Below are positions 11,585-24,274 of a DNA stretch of 64,000 nucleotides, piece by piece. Below the pieces are notes generated by a model. It saw nothing but the letters and a program-made list of their open reading frames with translations, had not been told where the DNA came from and did no database searches. The stretch is from contig NW_022985568.1 of NCBI RefSeq assembly GCF_010093815.1, positions 208,201-272,200 on the forward strand, read 5' to 3'. Position numbers and translations under genes: made by a program. Numbering within the stretch: position 1 is the stretch's first letter; each line of letters begins with the position of its first letter. Source of the DNA: Pseudovirgaria hyperparasitica (lineage: Eukaryota; Ascomycota; Dothideomycetes; Acrospermales; Acrospermaceae).

Positions 11585-12625
11585 CTAGCGACCAAAAGCA
11601 AAGTTCTGCGGCGCCTCTGAGGCCGGTCCCTCAGCAGTGACGTACGCCTTGGTCATGCCGCCATCGATCGCAAAGTCTGTTCCGTTGACAAAGCTCGCCT
11701 CATCGCTGGCAAGGAAGAGCACGCCGTATGCTTGCTCGATGGCCTCGCCAAACCGGCCTCCGGGCAGATGGACCTCGCGGCGATATCGCTTTGCCTTGTC
11801 GTCGCCCAGCCAGTCCTGCAGAAGAGGCGTATTGAGAGGTGCTGGACAGAGCGAATTGAATCTGTATCCCTCACGTGCGTGCACAATGGCTAGCTCACGT
11901 GTCATGGCCAGGACTGCGCCCTTGCTGGCGGTGTATGCTAGCTGTGGTGTCGCGCTGCCGACCAACGCGACCACGGATGCGGTGTTGATGACAGAGGCCT
12001 TCTTCTTGCCGTGCTTGCGGAAGCTCTGAACAGCTGCTTTGCAGCCATACCACACACCCTTGACGTTGATGTTGTGTGTGAGGTCCCAGATTTTCTCCGG
12101 GGTGTCGACAGCGTCGGCATCGTCGGCGTGCATGATACCAGCGTTGTTGAAAATCACGTCCAGTCCACCCCAGGCGTCAGTGTGGGCGACCATTGCTTGC
12201 ACATCAGACTCCTTTGACACGTCACAAATGATGGTGTCGATGTTTTGGTGCTCAGGGATCAATTCCTTGAGCTTGTTGGCTGCTTTTTCGAGGGCAGGGC
12301 CGGAAATATCGGCCATCAGGACATTGGCACCTTCACGAGCGAAGAGAATGGATGTCTCGAGTCCAATACCACTGAATTTGGTCAGTTGTTGATCACAACG
12401 GTGGTTATTGAGCGTCAGAATGGTAAATCGCGTGAGCATGGGAAAAGACTCGCGATAAAGATGGAGCACAGTGAAAAAACGCAGATCTGGTGCAGAGTGA
12501 ACGAAAATAATTGTGCCGTGACTCCATGGCGGCAGTTCAGGTGTTTCTAAAACTCACCCAGCAGCACCAGTGACGATGCAGTTCTTGCCAGCAAGGCGGC
12601 CCTTGGGAGGCGATACGCTACCCAT
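11585..12625 (-). CDS. Short-chain dehydrogenase/reductase (classical SDR)
   Basis: NAD(P)-dependent oxidoreductase of the classical SDR family, substrate unknown. Exon 1 is 12625-12558 (start ATG at 12625, MGSVSPPKGRLAGKNCIVTG) and exon 2 is 12371-11585; the 186-nt intron separates TGAAG from GIGLE, restoring the TGAAGGIGLE nucleotide-binding motif. Total 284 aa. Other family marks: Asp at the end of beta-2 (VLMADIS), which favours NAD; NNAGIMH; Ser in NTASVVAL; and the catalytic YTASK tetrad element. The C-terminus has the usual GTDFAIDGGMTKAYV. The first intron sits inside the Rossmann loop, so a start within exon 2 would destroy cofactor binding. The gene is divergent from the glutamine-synthetase-like gene with a 1.2-kb shared upstream region. 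Confidence 0.92.
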
Positions 12626-13852
12626 GTTGAATGGCAGAGATTGTGATGACGGTTCCTGACTGATAGTAGAGTAATTATAAAGAAGTTTGTATCTGGGATG
12701 TAGTTAGTTCTGTTTGCGAGTTTCAGACTGTCATGTATATTTTGAGGATGCCTGTGTGACGTGTTCGGTGATGTCGCACGGCTATCTCCGGAGTAGATCG
12801 GATGCACTTACGCGATAAATAGCACAACCGGGCTAGTTTGTTTCAACACCACAGTAGTATAGGCTGATCAGGCAAAGCAGGAGATGAGACGCAAGATCAA
12901 CGCCGGCGGGAGTTAATGAAGGAAAAGAAGATATCGAAAAAGCAAGCTCACTAAGCCGGAGAGGAGTCAGCGGACCAAGCTTGGTAGCGGTTTAGGGCCC
13001 GATAATCGGATTGCAGTTAGCTGATAAGAAGGCGTCGGGCCCTAATCGCAAAGCTTCCGATGCATGTGGAGTCAAGTCTATCTGGTCGATCAACTCAAAG
13101 GTTCCGCCAGCTAACTATCCATGAGCTGCGTGGTGACATTCTCATTTCACGTGTTCGTTCCACACGTGTGTCGAGGGCAGAGATGGTGTCCTCTGCGGAA
13201 CAGTTCGTGGACTCGTGGAGTTGCAAATGCATGACCGAGCTTTCATAAACCTACATGGCCAGAGATGGATGCATCTTGGACTGGCGAGGAATGCAGAAGT
13301 CGGACGAACTGCTGGAGACACGAGGCGACGTCGAAGTTATATAGCTTCAGCCTCCTAGGTATCCATGCCTTGTATATCCCTCAAACAAGAGTCGGGTAGG
13401 AGTAAGCAATAAGCATGATTACGCCTCAGGCCTAACTTTACAAGGCTGTAAGGTGGGTAACCTTGAAGCGCCGAATGACTGTGCTGTACATACTTACCGT
13501 ACTGTATGTACTATTTTCCTGTATCGTATTAATTAGTGCACAGAAAAAACTACGTCGCTCGATTACCCCACCACGTGCGCATCAGCCACACTTACCCCGC
13601 TTTAACCCAATCGAATCCAGCTAGCTATCCATCAGCCACAGTAGCTATCTTTCCACCCTAGCTCGGTTAGTATCGCAAGGGCGAGACCTGAGAGAGACGC
13701 TTGACCGGAGCAAGGGCAGAGGTGAACGGTCGTCCACGGCAGAGGCCTGCTGAGGCTGAGGCTTGCCTCCTGTACAGCCCTTTCTGCGACACTACTTCTA
13801 CTACTAATATTCTTATCCTTGCCCTCCTCGATTTCTCAATCTATATCTCATC
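12626..13852. promoter_or_regulatory. Divergent upstream region of SDR and glutamine-synthetase-like genes
   Basis: No gene seen. Three CACGTG E-boxes are present (13148-13153; 13163-13168 inside the palindrome CACACGTGTG; 13572-13577). GATA-type motifs include TGATAAG near 13021 and CGATAA near 13001, which would fit AreA-type nitrogen control of a glutamine-synthetase-family gene. These are short motifs and the functional reading is inference. Confidence 0.4.
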
Positions 13853-15422
13853 ATGGCGTCCGATACAAAAGTCTCCCTCCAGAACCTCCCTCGGATCCTC
13901 GCCGATGACGATGCAGTCAAGGTTGCCGGCATTGACGTCGACGGTCAGCTTCGTGGCAAGCTGATGGCAAAGAGCAAGTTCCTCAAGATTGCCGAAGACG
14001 GCTTTGGCTTCTGCTCCGTCATCTTTGGCTGGGATATGCACGACCGAACATACTTTCGCGAACTCGCCATTAGCAACGCAGAGAACGGCTATCGCGACCT
14101 GATCGCTGTGCCGGACTTGAACTCATTTAGAAGGATACCGTGGGAGAACAATGTTCCCTTCTTCCTCGTTACCTTTTACGATTCCGCAACCCACGAGACA
14201 CTGAGTGCTTGCCCGAGATCGTTGCTCAAACGCATGGTCGAGAAGCTTCACAAGGATGGCAAAGGAGCAATGGCAGGAGGTTAGTGGTGGAGAGTTCTGA
14301 TGAGTCTATTGTTGGGTGTAAAGCCACTGGGCTAATCAATTGCTTGACTACAGCCGAGTACGAGTTCTTTCAGTTTCGCGCGCCCGAAGGCAAATCTGCT
14401 GCGACCTTCCTGCAGGAGAATCCCGTCAACTCTCTCCCTTCTTTGACTGAGGGCATGTTCGGATACAGTATCACAAGACCCGTCGTCAATCAAGACTACT
14501 ACTATGGCATATTCGACAATTGCAAGAAGTTCAATTGTGGTATCGAGGGCTGGCATACGGAATCTGGTCCGGGTGTCTTCGAGGCGGTAAGAGAGTGACA
14601 CGAGTGCGACGACAATCTGGACGCCACTGACACGAAACAACACAGGCTCTCGAGTTCGGCGAAATCACTCAGATGGCCGACAAGGCGTCCCTCTTCAAGC
14701 TTGTGGTCAAGTCGCTCGGAACCAAGTACGGCATAACGCCTTGCTTCATGGCAAAGCCCCGAGAAGGTCTGCCTGGAAACTCCGGACACATGCATGTCTC
14801 GGTGATTGATAAGCGCAACGGAGACAATCTCTTCATACGATCCGAGCCTGATCCAAATCCTCCCTATCCCGACCTAAAACACCTTTCAGATCTAGGCCGA
14901 CACTTTCTTGCGGGTCTCCTCGAAGGCCTCCCCGACATCATGCCTCTTCTTGCACCTACTGTTAATAGCTACAAGCGTCTCGTCGAGAACTTCTGGGCCC
15001 CAGTAACAGTATCCTGGGGACTTGAGCATCGTGCCGCATCAATCCGACTGATTGCGCCACCTACAGCCTCGCCGAAAGCGACGCGCTTTGAAGTCCGTGT
15101 GCCTGGAGCAGATACAAACCCTCACTTTGTCCTGGCAGCCATACTTGCTCTCGGCTGGAGAGGTGTTGAGAAGAAGCTCGAGATAGCAGTGCCACCGTTG
15201 GGCAAGGGCGAGGACGTAGGCGGCTCCAGCGACAAAGGGCAGCGGCTGGCCAAGAGCCTCAAGGAGGCAACAGAAGTATTCAAACGGAAAGACAGCATTG
15301 CGCGGGAGGTGTTTGGCGATGAGTTTGTGGAGCACTACGCCGGGACCAGAGAGCATGAGATACGGCTCTGGGACGAAGCAGTGACAGACTGGGAGGTCAG
15401 GAGGTATATCGAGACTGTGTGA
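13853..15422 (+). CDS. Glutamine-synthetase-family ligase (type I-like, FluG C-terminal/GlnA-like)
   Basis: ATP-dependent amide ligase fold of the glutamine synthetase superfamily. The true substrate may be glutamate plus ammonia or an amine, as in the gamma-glutamyl-polyamine and FluG-like branches. Exons 13853-14279, 14354-14586 and 14646-15422 give 478 aa. Visible motifs in order: beta-grasp N-domain (VKVAGIDVDGQLRGK), GAEYEFF with the first metal Glu, the second Glu pair in HTESGPGVFEAAL, the ATP/metal His in GNSGHMHVS, EHRAASIRL with the substrate-binding Arg, and ATRFEVRVPGADTNPH near residue 370. It is longer than the cytosolic eukaryotic type II GS (about 360 aa) and lacks that architecture, so it is not the main nitrogen-assimilation enzyme. 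It has no N-terminal amidohydrolase half, unlike full FluG. Start ATG at 13853 lies in a tcATGGCG context. Confidence 0.9.
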
Positions 15423-16342
15423 GGGAGCCAGTTAGGTTGACCTGGTGGCGAGCATGTCGACGCAAGGTTGGACGAAGCGAAGAGTGGCGCAAAACAGTAG
15501 AGAGGATGTGTTACACCATCGTCGATGCGTCTCATCTCCTATCGTTTCCTATCGTCATCTGTGTGCCATGTGTCGGCGTAAACTTGGAAGGGGGGAGAAA
15601 CAAGCATGTGGCGCAACAGTCTCGCTAACCGTATGCGGACAAGCGAGATTGGCTGGTGGCCGGGCAAACGTGCGTTAGTCCCCGCTAAAGTGCAAGGAAC
15701 TCCCCTAGCATTTTTAGCAAAATGACGTCATTGTCCTGTGTCGCTAACCTTTCGAGGGCGGTGAAAGCAAGTTTACTGGTTTACTGCACCGCATCGTTGA
15801 TCTCGCATTGATATTGATGTTATGCTTTCGGACGTGGGCGATGCAATATCTGAAAGGGACGTGTGTATGTCTCGCGTCGAGGTCCCGAGTCACTGCACCT
15901 GTCTCTATTGAAAGAGTGCGATGACGTAGATGAGGCGTCATTTGAAGATATTCGCAGAGGCAGGTGCTACTGCACAGGAAGAGCATTCACATACCGGTTT
16001 GTCCATCTTCCTGTAACATTCACTGCTAGCGCCCCGTCTAGTCCTGTGTCACACGCGCTCTTCCGTCCTTCAAGTTAGGCAGGCACTGCGCGCTCGGACC
16101 CGCCTCAGCTTTTCCTCTTCCGTTTGTTTATAACCTGCCCGATTTCTCTGTTCCTCAAATCACTTAACTCTCTCCAAATCCGCATTCCACACTTTTTTCT
16201 ACTTCTTCTTGCATCTTCAGCAAAATCCCATTACAACGATTCGCTCGTCGTTAAGACTACAGACTACACCTCAACTACTACTACTACCACTACTACTACT
16301 CTCTAAACACACTTAAACAACCTCCTCTCAAACTCAGTCATC
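15423..16342. promoter_or_regulatory. Upstream region of the 64-aa small-protein gene, with a CRE palindrome
   Basis: No gene seen. A perfect ATGACGTCAT palindrome (CRE/ATF site, 15722-15731) lies about 610 bp upstream of the small gene. TGACGTAG and GGCGTCAT half-site variants occur around 15920-15940. The proximal region is CT-rich, and an (ACT)n-type tract at about 16270-16302 falls in the likely 5' leader. Confidence 0.45.
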
Positions 16343-16618
16343 ATGGGTGCCGTCGTTTCTTGCGTATGTTCCTCTTCTTCCTGATTCTAGATACCAGATC
16401 TGAGCTGGATTGCCACTGTTCCTTCTTACTAACTCCCATCACAGATCAAGTCGGTCTTCCAGTCCATCGGCTCCTGCCTGATGGCCATTGTCCACGCCAT
16501 CGGCTCCATCTTCATGGCAATCATCAACGGCATCGTCTCGCTCTTTGACATCATCATCGGCTGCCTGACCTGTCGCCGCGGTGGAGGTAGACGCCGCAAG
16601 ACCACCAGCCACGTCTGA
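16343..16618 (+). CDS. Small conserved-looking fungal protein, predicted myristoylated and palmitoylated, 64 aa
   Basis: Two exons, 16343-16363 (MGAVVSC) and 16445-16618, split by an 81-nt GT-AG intron (TGC|gtatgt ... catcacag|ATC); 65 codons including TGA. Gly2 followed by small residues and Cys7 is a classic N-myristoylation plus S-acylation signal, so membrane anchoring is inferred. The body is one long hydrophobic, amphipathic stretch (residues about 8-45) with periodic Gly/Ser and two similar halves (SIGSCLMAIVHAIGS and AIGSIFMAIINGIVS). It then has CLTC and a basic tail rich in Arg, Gly and Lys. I recall similar short MGAVVSC-type proteins in many Pezizomycotina genomes without assigned function; that recollection should be checked by search. 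The leader is well formed, with ATG context tcATGGGT. Confidence 0.82.
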
Positions 16619-18608
16619 GAATCTGTCGCACACTCGCTAAACATTTGTGTCTCTATTTTCGTTCGTTTTTAGCCCGCCGCCACGTCGATCTCGGTCTGTC
16701 CGAGCCCCTCGGTGACGCTCGACTCGATTATCGTGCCAGGAGGGTTAGACACCAAGGGAGGAAGCTGTGGTATGGAAGGAGCCATCCCAAGCATTATGTT
16801 TGATACCTTTATTTGATGTTGCTGGGACCGCATGATTGGCGGTGGCCGGTGGTGGTTTACGATACCCTCTACTCTGCGTTGCTTGTTGTTCCTCGGCATC
16901 TGGTGACGGTCATGGTTACTCTGGCATTATTGCATTGAGTATGCCTTATCAATACATGACTTTATAATCGTCTGACATGTGTTGTCTTTGTGCAGTGTCT
17001 TTGTACTTGGTATGCTCTAGACAGTGGTCTTTTGCTTGTTTGACGAGAGTAGAGAAAGACACGGGTCTAATAAAGGAGTGAAGGAGAGAATGAAGAGGAG
17101 AAGGGAGCGTGATATATCAACGTTTAGGAAGATTTGGATGGTTGGAATTAAGGTTAGAGTATAATTATATGTAGAGTAAGCTATACTATACTATACTATA
17201 CTAAGCTCTAGCCTCGTTTCCTTTGCTAAGACTTTATATGTTTACTATTAATATCACAGCAGTAGTAGTAGCTCATAGCCACCCACATTAGTTCAGGGGC
17301 AACCTTATGTATGAATATGTATAGATATATATTTATTTCGTTTGCTATCATAGCCCTTGCATGTAAATACTGTATAATGTACCCTTGGGACAACCTACCA
17401 AGTCTATTATTCTCTCTCTCTTTGTATGTATGCATGTATGTATATCCCATCTACCCTGCCTTCCATTCCTACTTCATTCTTACTCCTCGTCCCTTCCTCC
17501 TCACTGGGGACCATCTATTATTGCCTATTGATCACAATGATATACACCATCTCGTCGTGTGTGGCTTTGTGCAAGCAGGACCGCTAGTACCTGCCCATCA
17601 CACCCTACCAGTTTACCCATCTCATGTCGGGCTTCGTGTCTATGAAGGTCCCCCATCTCTCCCCTCTATGGGTACCACTTTCATCTATGACCTCTCGTGT
17701 GCTCACTTCACGTCTATAGTAGAGAAGGAGGACGAGGACGAGGAAGAGCAGAAGACCACACATCAATCTACTGTTCTCAAGTCCTGACATCATCAGTGAG
17801 GGCGGCGAGTGTATACGTACCTACCATTTTCACAGTCAGGACTATAAATGTCCATACTATATACACCGTGTATATTTATATTTGTATAGGAAGGATGATT
17901 TCTTTCGGGGGAAGCAGTGACGGGAGAGGGAGAGGAATGGGACGGCGCCGGATTGGTAAGGCTTTCGATGTGGGCAGGAGTGAGGAAGGGAGGTTGTGGG
18001 TGGTTCGTCAACGGAACGGAAGTGGGCAGGCGCGAGTATGGACAGGCTCGATGTTGAGGACACAATATCCCAAGAGCGTATGCACCGATGGGGAATCGAG
18101 TTTCTGCGGTGCCATTCATGGACGCTGACGGCTGTGATGGCGAGTGATAAAGGTCGAATACGGGGATCGGAGGGCGTTGTACGAGTATGTGTCGAGTTCG
18201 TGCGATTGACAGGCGTGTAGCTGCAGATACGAAGGACTGTATATTGAGGAGACATGCCTAAGAGGGCATGCACCGACTGAATTGAGGGTCGTACTCGTGC
18301 CGCCCGAAGCTTGCAACGGGGCGTAGATGGGGTATGCTAGCCAAGGACGAGGTCGATCATGACAATCAGATAGCTTGTACAAGCATATGTTGCAGGTCCT
18401 TTATGGAAAGGGTGTAGTTGCAGATACGGGTGGAGTGCATGTCGACAATCGCATCCCAGAAAAGAAAACGACAATCAGTTCACATTCCTGATTGAGGAAT
18501 TCGGGGCTCCAGAAACGTATGAAGGCCCTGGTAGAGGCGTACAGATGCGACCGATCAGTTGCATGGTCGAGAACGGATGCAGAAGTCTGAATGCAGAATG
18601 GAGCGCCG

Positions 18609-18743
18609 GTGCAGATACAGGTGCAGATACGTGTGCAGATACGTGTGCAGATACAGGTGCAGATACAGGCGTGCAGATACAGGCGTGCAGATACAGGCGT
18701 GCAGATACAGGCGTGCAGATACAGCTGCGCAGATTCAGGTGCG
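18609..18743. repeat. TGCAGATAC minisatellite, 12-bp and 14-bp units
   Basis: Tandem array built on GTGCAGATAC. The first half has units of about 12 bp (GCAGATACAGGT, GCAGATACGTGT); the second half has about four perfect units of 14 bp (GTGCAGATACAGGC). The change in unit length shows two expansion events. Related single motifs occur at about 18219-18231, 18415-18427 and 19744-19752. Confidence 0.9.
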
Positions 18744-21700
18744 TCTGACAAGTGTGTTGTCTCTACGAGGCATGCATCAAGCATGCAGAGATTCCGCGTT
18801 GAGCTCCAGTGTCGTTCCAGGAAGTATGGGTGCCCTAGAAGAGGCTTGCAGACGTATGGACCAACATGTATGTATGGGGGATGTGGGCTTCACATAATCA
18901 GCCTCAGGCATGTCTAGCTCTGCAGACAAACATGTTGAAGTCTAGGATCCTCCGATCGCAGCCGTTCGACCACAAGGTTGCTTCGACCCTTCTTCGCACC
19001 TGCTTGCAGTGCTGTCGAGAGAACATCTTCCGAGTACGATCAATGACATCGACTTGTAGAACTCCCGTCTCGCGTGAGTCCATCTGCCACTGCTGCTCCG
19101 CTTTGTAACACACCCCGCGCTGATCCAGCCATGCATGATATCAATGCAAGCACTTATTCGGTCGGATGGCGAACGAGTGTGTCTTGAAGATGCTCGGCCG
19201 GCCCTTACGCTTGGAGTCGAACGCAATGAGTGTGTACGCTCGTATAGAAGGGATACGTACGAATCGTGCTTTCGCTGTGTCTCGTGACGGAGGATGAGTT
19301 CATCATATTTTCATCATGAGTTCATCGGCCGAGACAGTCCACAACGACGCGAAGCGCTCGATCTTTCGGTGCGGATAGACGAGACGAAACCGCGACTTTG
19401 GTAATAGCCTGAGTCGGCCTCCAAAGGGTGATTTGCCGGATGCAGCAATCACACATCGTCTAATAGACGAGAGACGTGACTCGCGAGCGCTTTTGGACTT
19501 GCCGTCCGCATTCGTGGTGTGTGATCGGGAGGACAGCTGGGACATGCCCTGTAACAGCATTTGCGCGGGAACAACGCATAGATTGGTGGTCACCCGCCCG
19601 GCACAGGCACTGATCGACGAACAACGAGGACGTACTGTATTCAAGGATTAAAAGCCCAAGGAAGGGAGCAGGGCCCCCTAGGCAGTTATGATGTGAGATT
19701 CCGTCGCTCCAGGTATGGCCCACCGGTAAGGTCCGCAGGTCGCGCAGATACACCTGGTTGCGGATTTGTGAGCGATGTTACCGTACACCAGGATTGTATG
19801 GCAGGACAGCAGGGCCAGATAATCCCGTCAATTCGGTTCCGTAATTGCTATGGCACGTCTAGAGTGAATCGAGCCCGTGTCGACGGGAGCGCTGAAATGA
19901 GGCGCTTTGGTTGAGGGTGAAGTCGAAGGTTATGATCATCCGAACGAGTGTCGTGTCATGTAGCATCGTTCTGGTGTGTAGAATGAGGATGAGGTGATAC
20001 ACAGGCTGTGTAAGGTGTAGGTCACGGACAGCAGTAATTTCGGAAATTCCTTAGGCCGGACTGCAGTAAAGACCCAATAACGGCCATCTTTCAACGCATC
20101 CTGCTGTCGAGGAAGAGAAAGAACGGTGATTATCCGCACTTCTGCCACCCACTGCCATGCATCACACACTGTGGATCTGCGTTGAGAATCAGACGGGGTC
20201 TGTTGGAACAAGAGCTTGGCTGACTCGATTTGTTCGCAAGGGTCACACGCATGTGGGAAAGAAGGGAGAGAGGGGGGGGGGGAGGAAGGGGGTAAAAGAT
20301 GGAGAAGAAATGCATGAGTGTAGCCTATAGGACGAGTCAGAAAATACCAACAAGATAATAGGCCGTTCTGACGACTAGGTTCCCATGGCCTTTCATCCCG
20401 CGCCCGACTTGAGTAACAAGTTGCAGCAGATCATATCTCCCGAAAAGAGCGAATGAAAACGTTAGCTCAACGGCTATAATAGCAAGCTGAGGGTGTGATC
20501 TCCCACGCTTTGTGTGTCTACGTGTCTCCACCGCCAGGCCAGGAGGCAGCGGTGAACGATCCCAGGACATGGCCAGCGACCCTCGTGGATTATCTGTGAT
20601 AAGACGGACAGTTGACCGTTTATAGACCCCCTGTGTGTCACACAGAACCTCACGGGCTCAACGTTCCCTGTCCTTCTCTGTCCTTTGACCCGACACCATC
20701 GCTATATTGCTCCCGGAACGATCCTGTGCAATCTTAGATGGGAGACGGCGGCCCAAGCAGTCTAGTGTGATTTGTAGAGGGTGCGGAATCACCGGTCAGC
20801 TCTGGCACGCTCCTTGCCTGGCAAAATATGCAAGCATTATATACTTTTTGTTGATAATGCTGGCTTGGATGTGTAGTGCGAGCATGAACGACAAGACTCA
20901 AAGTAGGATACGACGTCTCATTGGAAACGGAGTGGCTGGACAAACAGGTGGAAAGCATGGTATGGCGAACGAGCACGACCAGGTGAAGCAAGACCTGGCT
21001 GCCCCTGTTACCGCGTTTACGGCCACCACGGATGAACGGCGCATGCCGTTCGATTAGCGCAGCGTCAGACGGCAGTAGGCTTGAGATCAGTGGAAGAGTA
21101 GGTGGCAGGTCCGATCGATCAGGGAACTCGTTGGATTCTCCTGTATCGGAGCCAGGTCGCCATTGCGTACATGGAGCGGTCGGTATACCCTCCTCTCCTT
21201 GCACAGGGAAGAAATAGCAAAGTACGTAGGCAGAGTGGAACAAACAGAGGGGACGGGGTCGAAAGGGTGTTGGACGGCTGACACGCTGGCAGACTCTAGG
21301 CAAAATGATGACGCATATAGCAAGGAGCTATGCACCCATGGCATGTAAATTGATGGGCCCGGCAGAGTCTCACTCATGGGTTGGTAGGGCCGTTCGGTGG
21401 AATTATTTTGGAGGTCTAGGAATCCCGGGGATGATCAGCTCACAAGACGATTCAGCCTTTCGTGCGCTAGAACTTCGGTGGGATGTTGTCCCGTAGTGCA
21501 GACTTGAGGAGCCAAAGAAGCGCCGGGTTGAAGATTGACCATCTCACCACCAACTCGGCCGCAGAGGGCTAAGAGGTGAAGGGCAAGGGATGTGTGAGGA
21601 GAATATGGATGGGTTGGCGATCAAAATTCTTCCGCGTCTCGCAACTTTGCAACAACAGGCAAACGGACGGATATCCAACACGAGGCGTTCGAGTCTTCGG

Positions 21701-24274
21701 ACCTATGTGTTGAATGAAGCGACTTATCCGGAATATGAAAGTTGTGGGGATGTCAGGAGTGTTGCACAACGTGCATCGTGAAGATCGACCAGGCACCCTT
21801 GTTGTGAGTACGCCTGATAATTATTCGCTTTCAACAATGATCAGCGCAGACCCCAAAGGTCCCTCGCCTGACTCAGCTCGCGTGCATGGAACGGAGCGAA
21901 GGCCTAGTTCGGGGGCAGTTCGTCGCTGCAATGGGAGAGGTGAGAATTGGGTTCGTGATTGGAAAACGGGACCAGTTTGCAGTGCGAGGATAGGCCTTGA
22001 AGGTTGCGATGCAGTCGATCAGTTTAGGACATTGGATTATTGATCGCTGCAGCCAGATTAGGATGAGCCAGGGTGCAAGAGAGTGCAAGAGTGGTGGTGG
22101 CACCATTGCTCTCAGTCTTTGACTCTCCAGTTAGGGCGTGAGGTTTGTGGGGAGTAAGGCAGGCGTGGGGCTCGAGGGATCATGGATGGACAGTTGAAGA
22201 GCTGAGATAATACAGGCTGAAGAAGAGAATATTAAAAATGATGTGGGATTAGACGATTTGTGTTTGACGGTTGTGTAGGACCGATTGGTGGCGATAGAGG
22301 AGCAGTGCGCATATTACAGTATGTTGAAAAGGCTCACTCGATATGAGATGATTGTAGAGTTGGCACAAGCACCTGATGCAGCGAGCGGTCGGGAGGCACA
22401 GTCTACTGTTGATGGAGTGATGCTGTTCTTGAAGGCAGGTAGTATAGGTAGGAGATGAAGGATGACTGCGAACAAGATTAGTCTTTGTGGTGTCAGGATT
22501 GAAATGAGGCAGTAAAGGTGTTATGGTATTATGAGAAGCTTTCGTTAATGGCTCTCGCCGCGACCTTGCATAGGCAGCACCTTCAGCCCTACCTAAAAGG
22601 TAGATAGGGCTCAAAGCTTCGTCCCCACCAGATAGGTAGCGGTGATTGTGAGGCAGGAAACAAAGGCATTGTATGCACGTCAGGCCATCAGCCATTCCGG
22701 TCTGTCTATACAGGTATTAGGTTCAGTAGATCCCTACCTGTTCCCCATTGTGGGTGTTGTTGTGGAGAGCGATATGGTAGGGTAGGTTTGGTTGAGCAGT
22801 GGACTCGGATTGAGGCAGCGAGCTGACAGCGGTGACAAGAAAGGAGCAATCTCCGGTCGGGACAGCTCGAGACGAGCAGCAGTGACAGGCATAATGAATA
22901 GCGAAGTGGAAGCAGCCGCGTAAGGTTTGAAGAGAATCCTTGACAGTGATTGTTCTTGCGGCGAAATTCACCAGGATCGGACCTAGGAGGCACAGGGCGT
23001 GGGTGAGGAGATGGGCGAGCTGGACGGGTGGAAGTATAGCATGGAGCAGTGCAGTAGCAGTGAGTGGAAGAAGAAGTAAAGTGATTAGCTGTCGATATTT
23101 TGATGTATGGAGCTTGGAAGTGAATGTGATAGTGGATATGGATATGGGAAATAGTGTTCTGTGCGGAATACGTAAGAAATTAAGGCAATCACGGGAATTA
23201 AGGCAGACACGATGACGGGCAGGCACAGGGAGATGGACAGCCAATGAGAGAAGAGGCAGTCAGCAAGGCAGCCAGGCAGTAGCACGTGACTGTCCCAGTG
23301 GTGGGTGTGTGTCTACAGGTGATAGGAAGAAGGATGATGGTAATCAGATAATGGCGATGGATGATGACAAGCACAATGACAACAGATAATAGGCAATAGA
23401 CAATGACATCGGATGATCGACGCGCCCAATGCAGCATCTCTGCGCCCCTCTGTCTCCTCACGTCGTTCAACAGTTCTTCTCTCACATCCACTTGTCTTTC
23501 GCCCTGTGTAATCGCGTGTGTATGTGAGTGTAGTGTGAGTGTGTGAGTGTGTGTGTTATTGTTCGGCCGAGTCATGGCGATCGCAGTGCAGGCGAGACCG
23601 AGACTGTACCTACCAAGATTAGCGGTGGCTCCTTCTGCTCTTAGCCGTCTTCTCTGGCCTTTCTAGCCGGCATTCTAGCCAGCACCCAGGCTGATCAGTG
23701 GACCCTACTACAATAATACACTACACTATCCCCTCCCCCTAATCATCATCACAACACACACACACACACGCACACTCATCTCTCTAAACCTAAACACCCG
23801 CTCACCACCAGTACTGTCCCCCCCCTCCCCCTTCTCCCTCTCACCTCACCCGACGCCGCCGTCGATCCTCGTCACGCTCTTCTATCCGTGCCTACGTACA
23901 CTTAGTAGTAGCTAGTATACAGAGTACATTCCAGTCTGACTTTCTGCCAACACCCAATCATCACCACTCAGTCGACACATTCCCAACTTTACAACCCACA
24001 CCCAACAAACAATGCCCAACCAACGCCAGCACGGTTCGCACATCATCACCATGTACTGCTGTCCGTGATCTCTTCTGTGTCTGACATGATGATATGATGT
24101 TCGATGGATGGATCGATGAAGCATCATGCAGTGCACTGGACCATTCTAATTTACCTTGATACGTGTGTACACATAGTAGGATGTGTGCTATAGCTTTCAA
24201 CTTGATTACAAGGCCTGTGGTGGATTCTGAATGGAGAGAAGAAGTGTGTAATTGTCGATTCCAGAGCATTCACT

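Noticed and set aside
17311-17787. 158-codon plus-strand frame downstream of the small gene
   Set aside because: Low-complexity Tyr/Cys-rich start from TATG repeats and no recognisable domain; likely chance.
18601-18750. Array with short spaced repeats as a CRISPR
   Set aside because: Units are directly tandem without unique spacers, in a eukaryotic nuclear context.
22723-23244. 173-codon minus-strand frame with hydrophobic stretches
   Set aside because: Starts at a non-ATG codon, composition follows local CT bias, no motifs or splicing.
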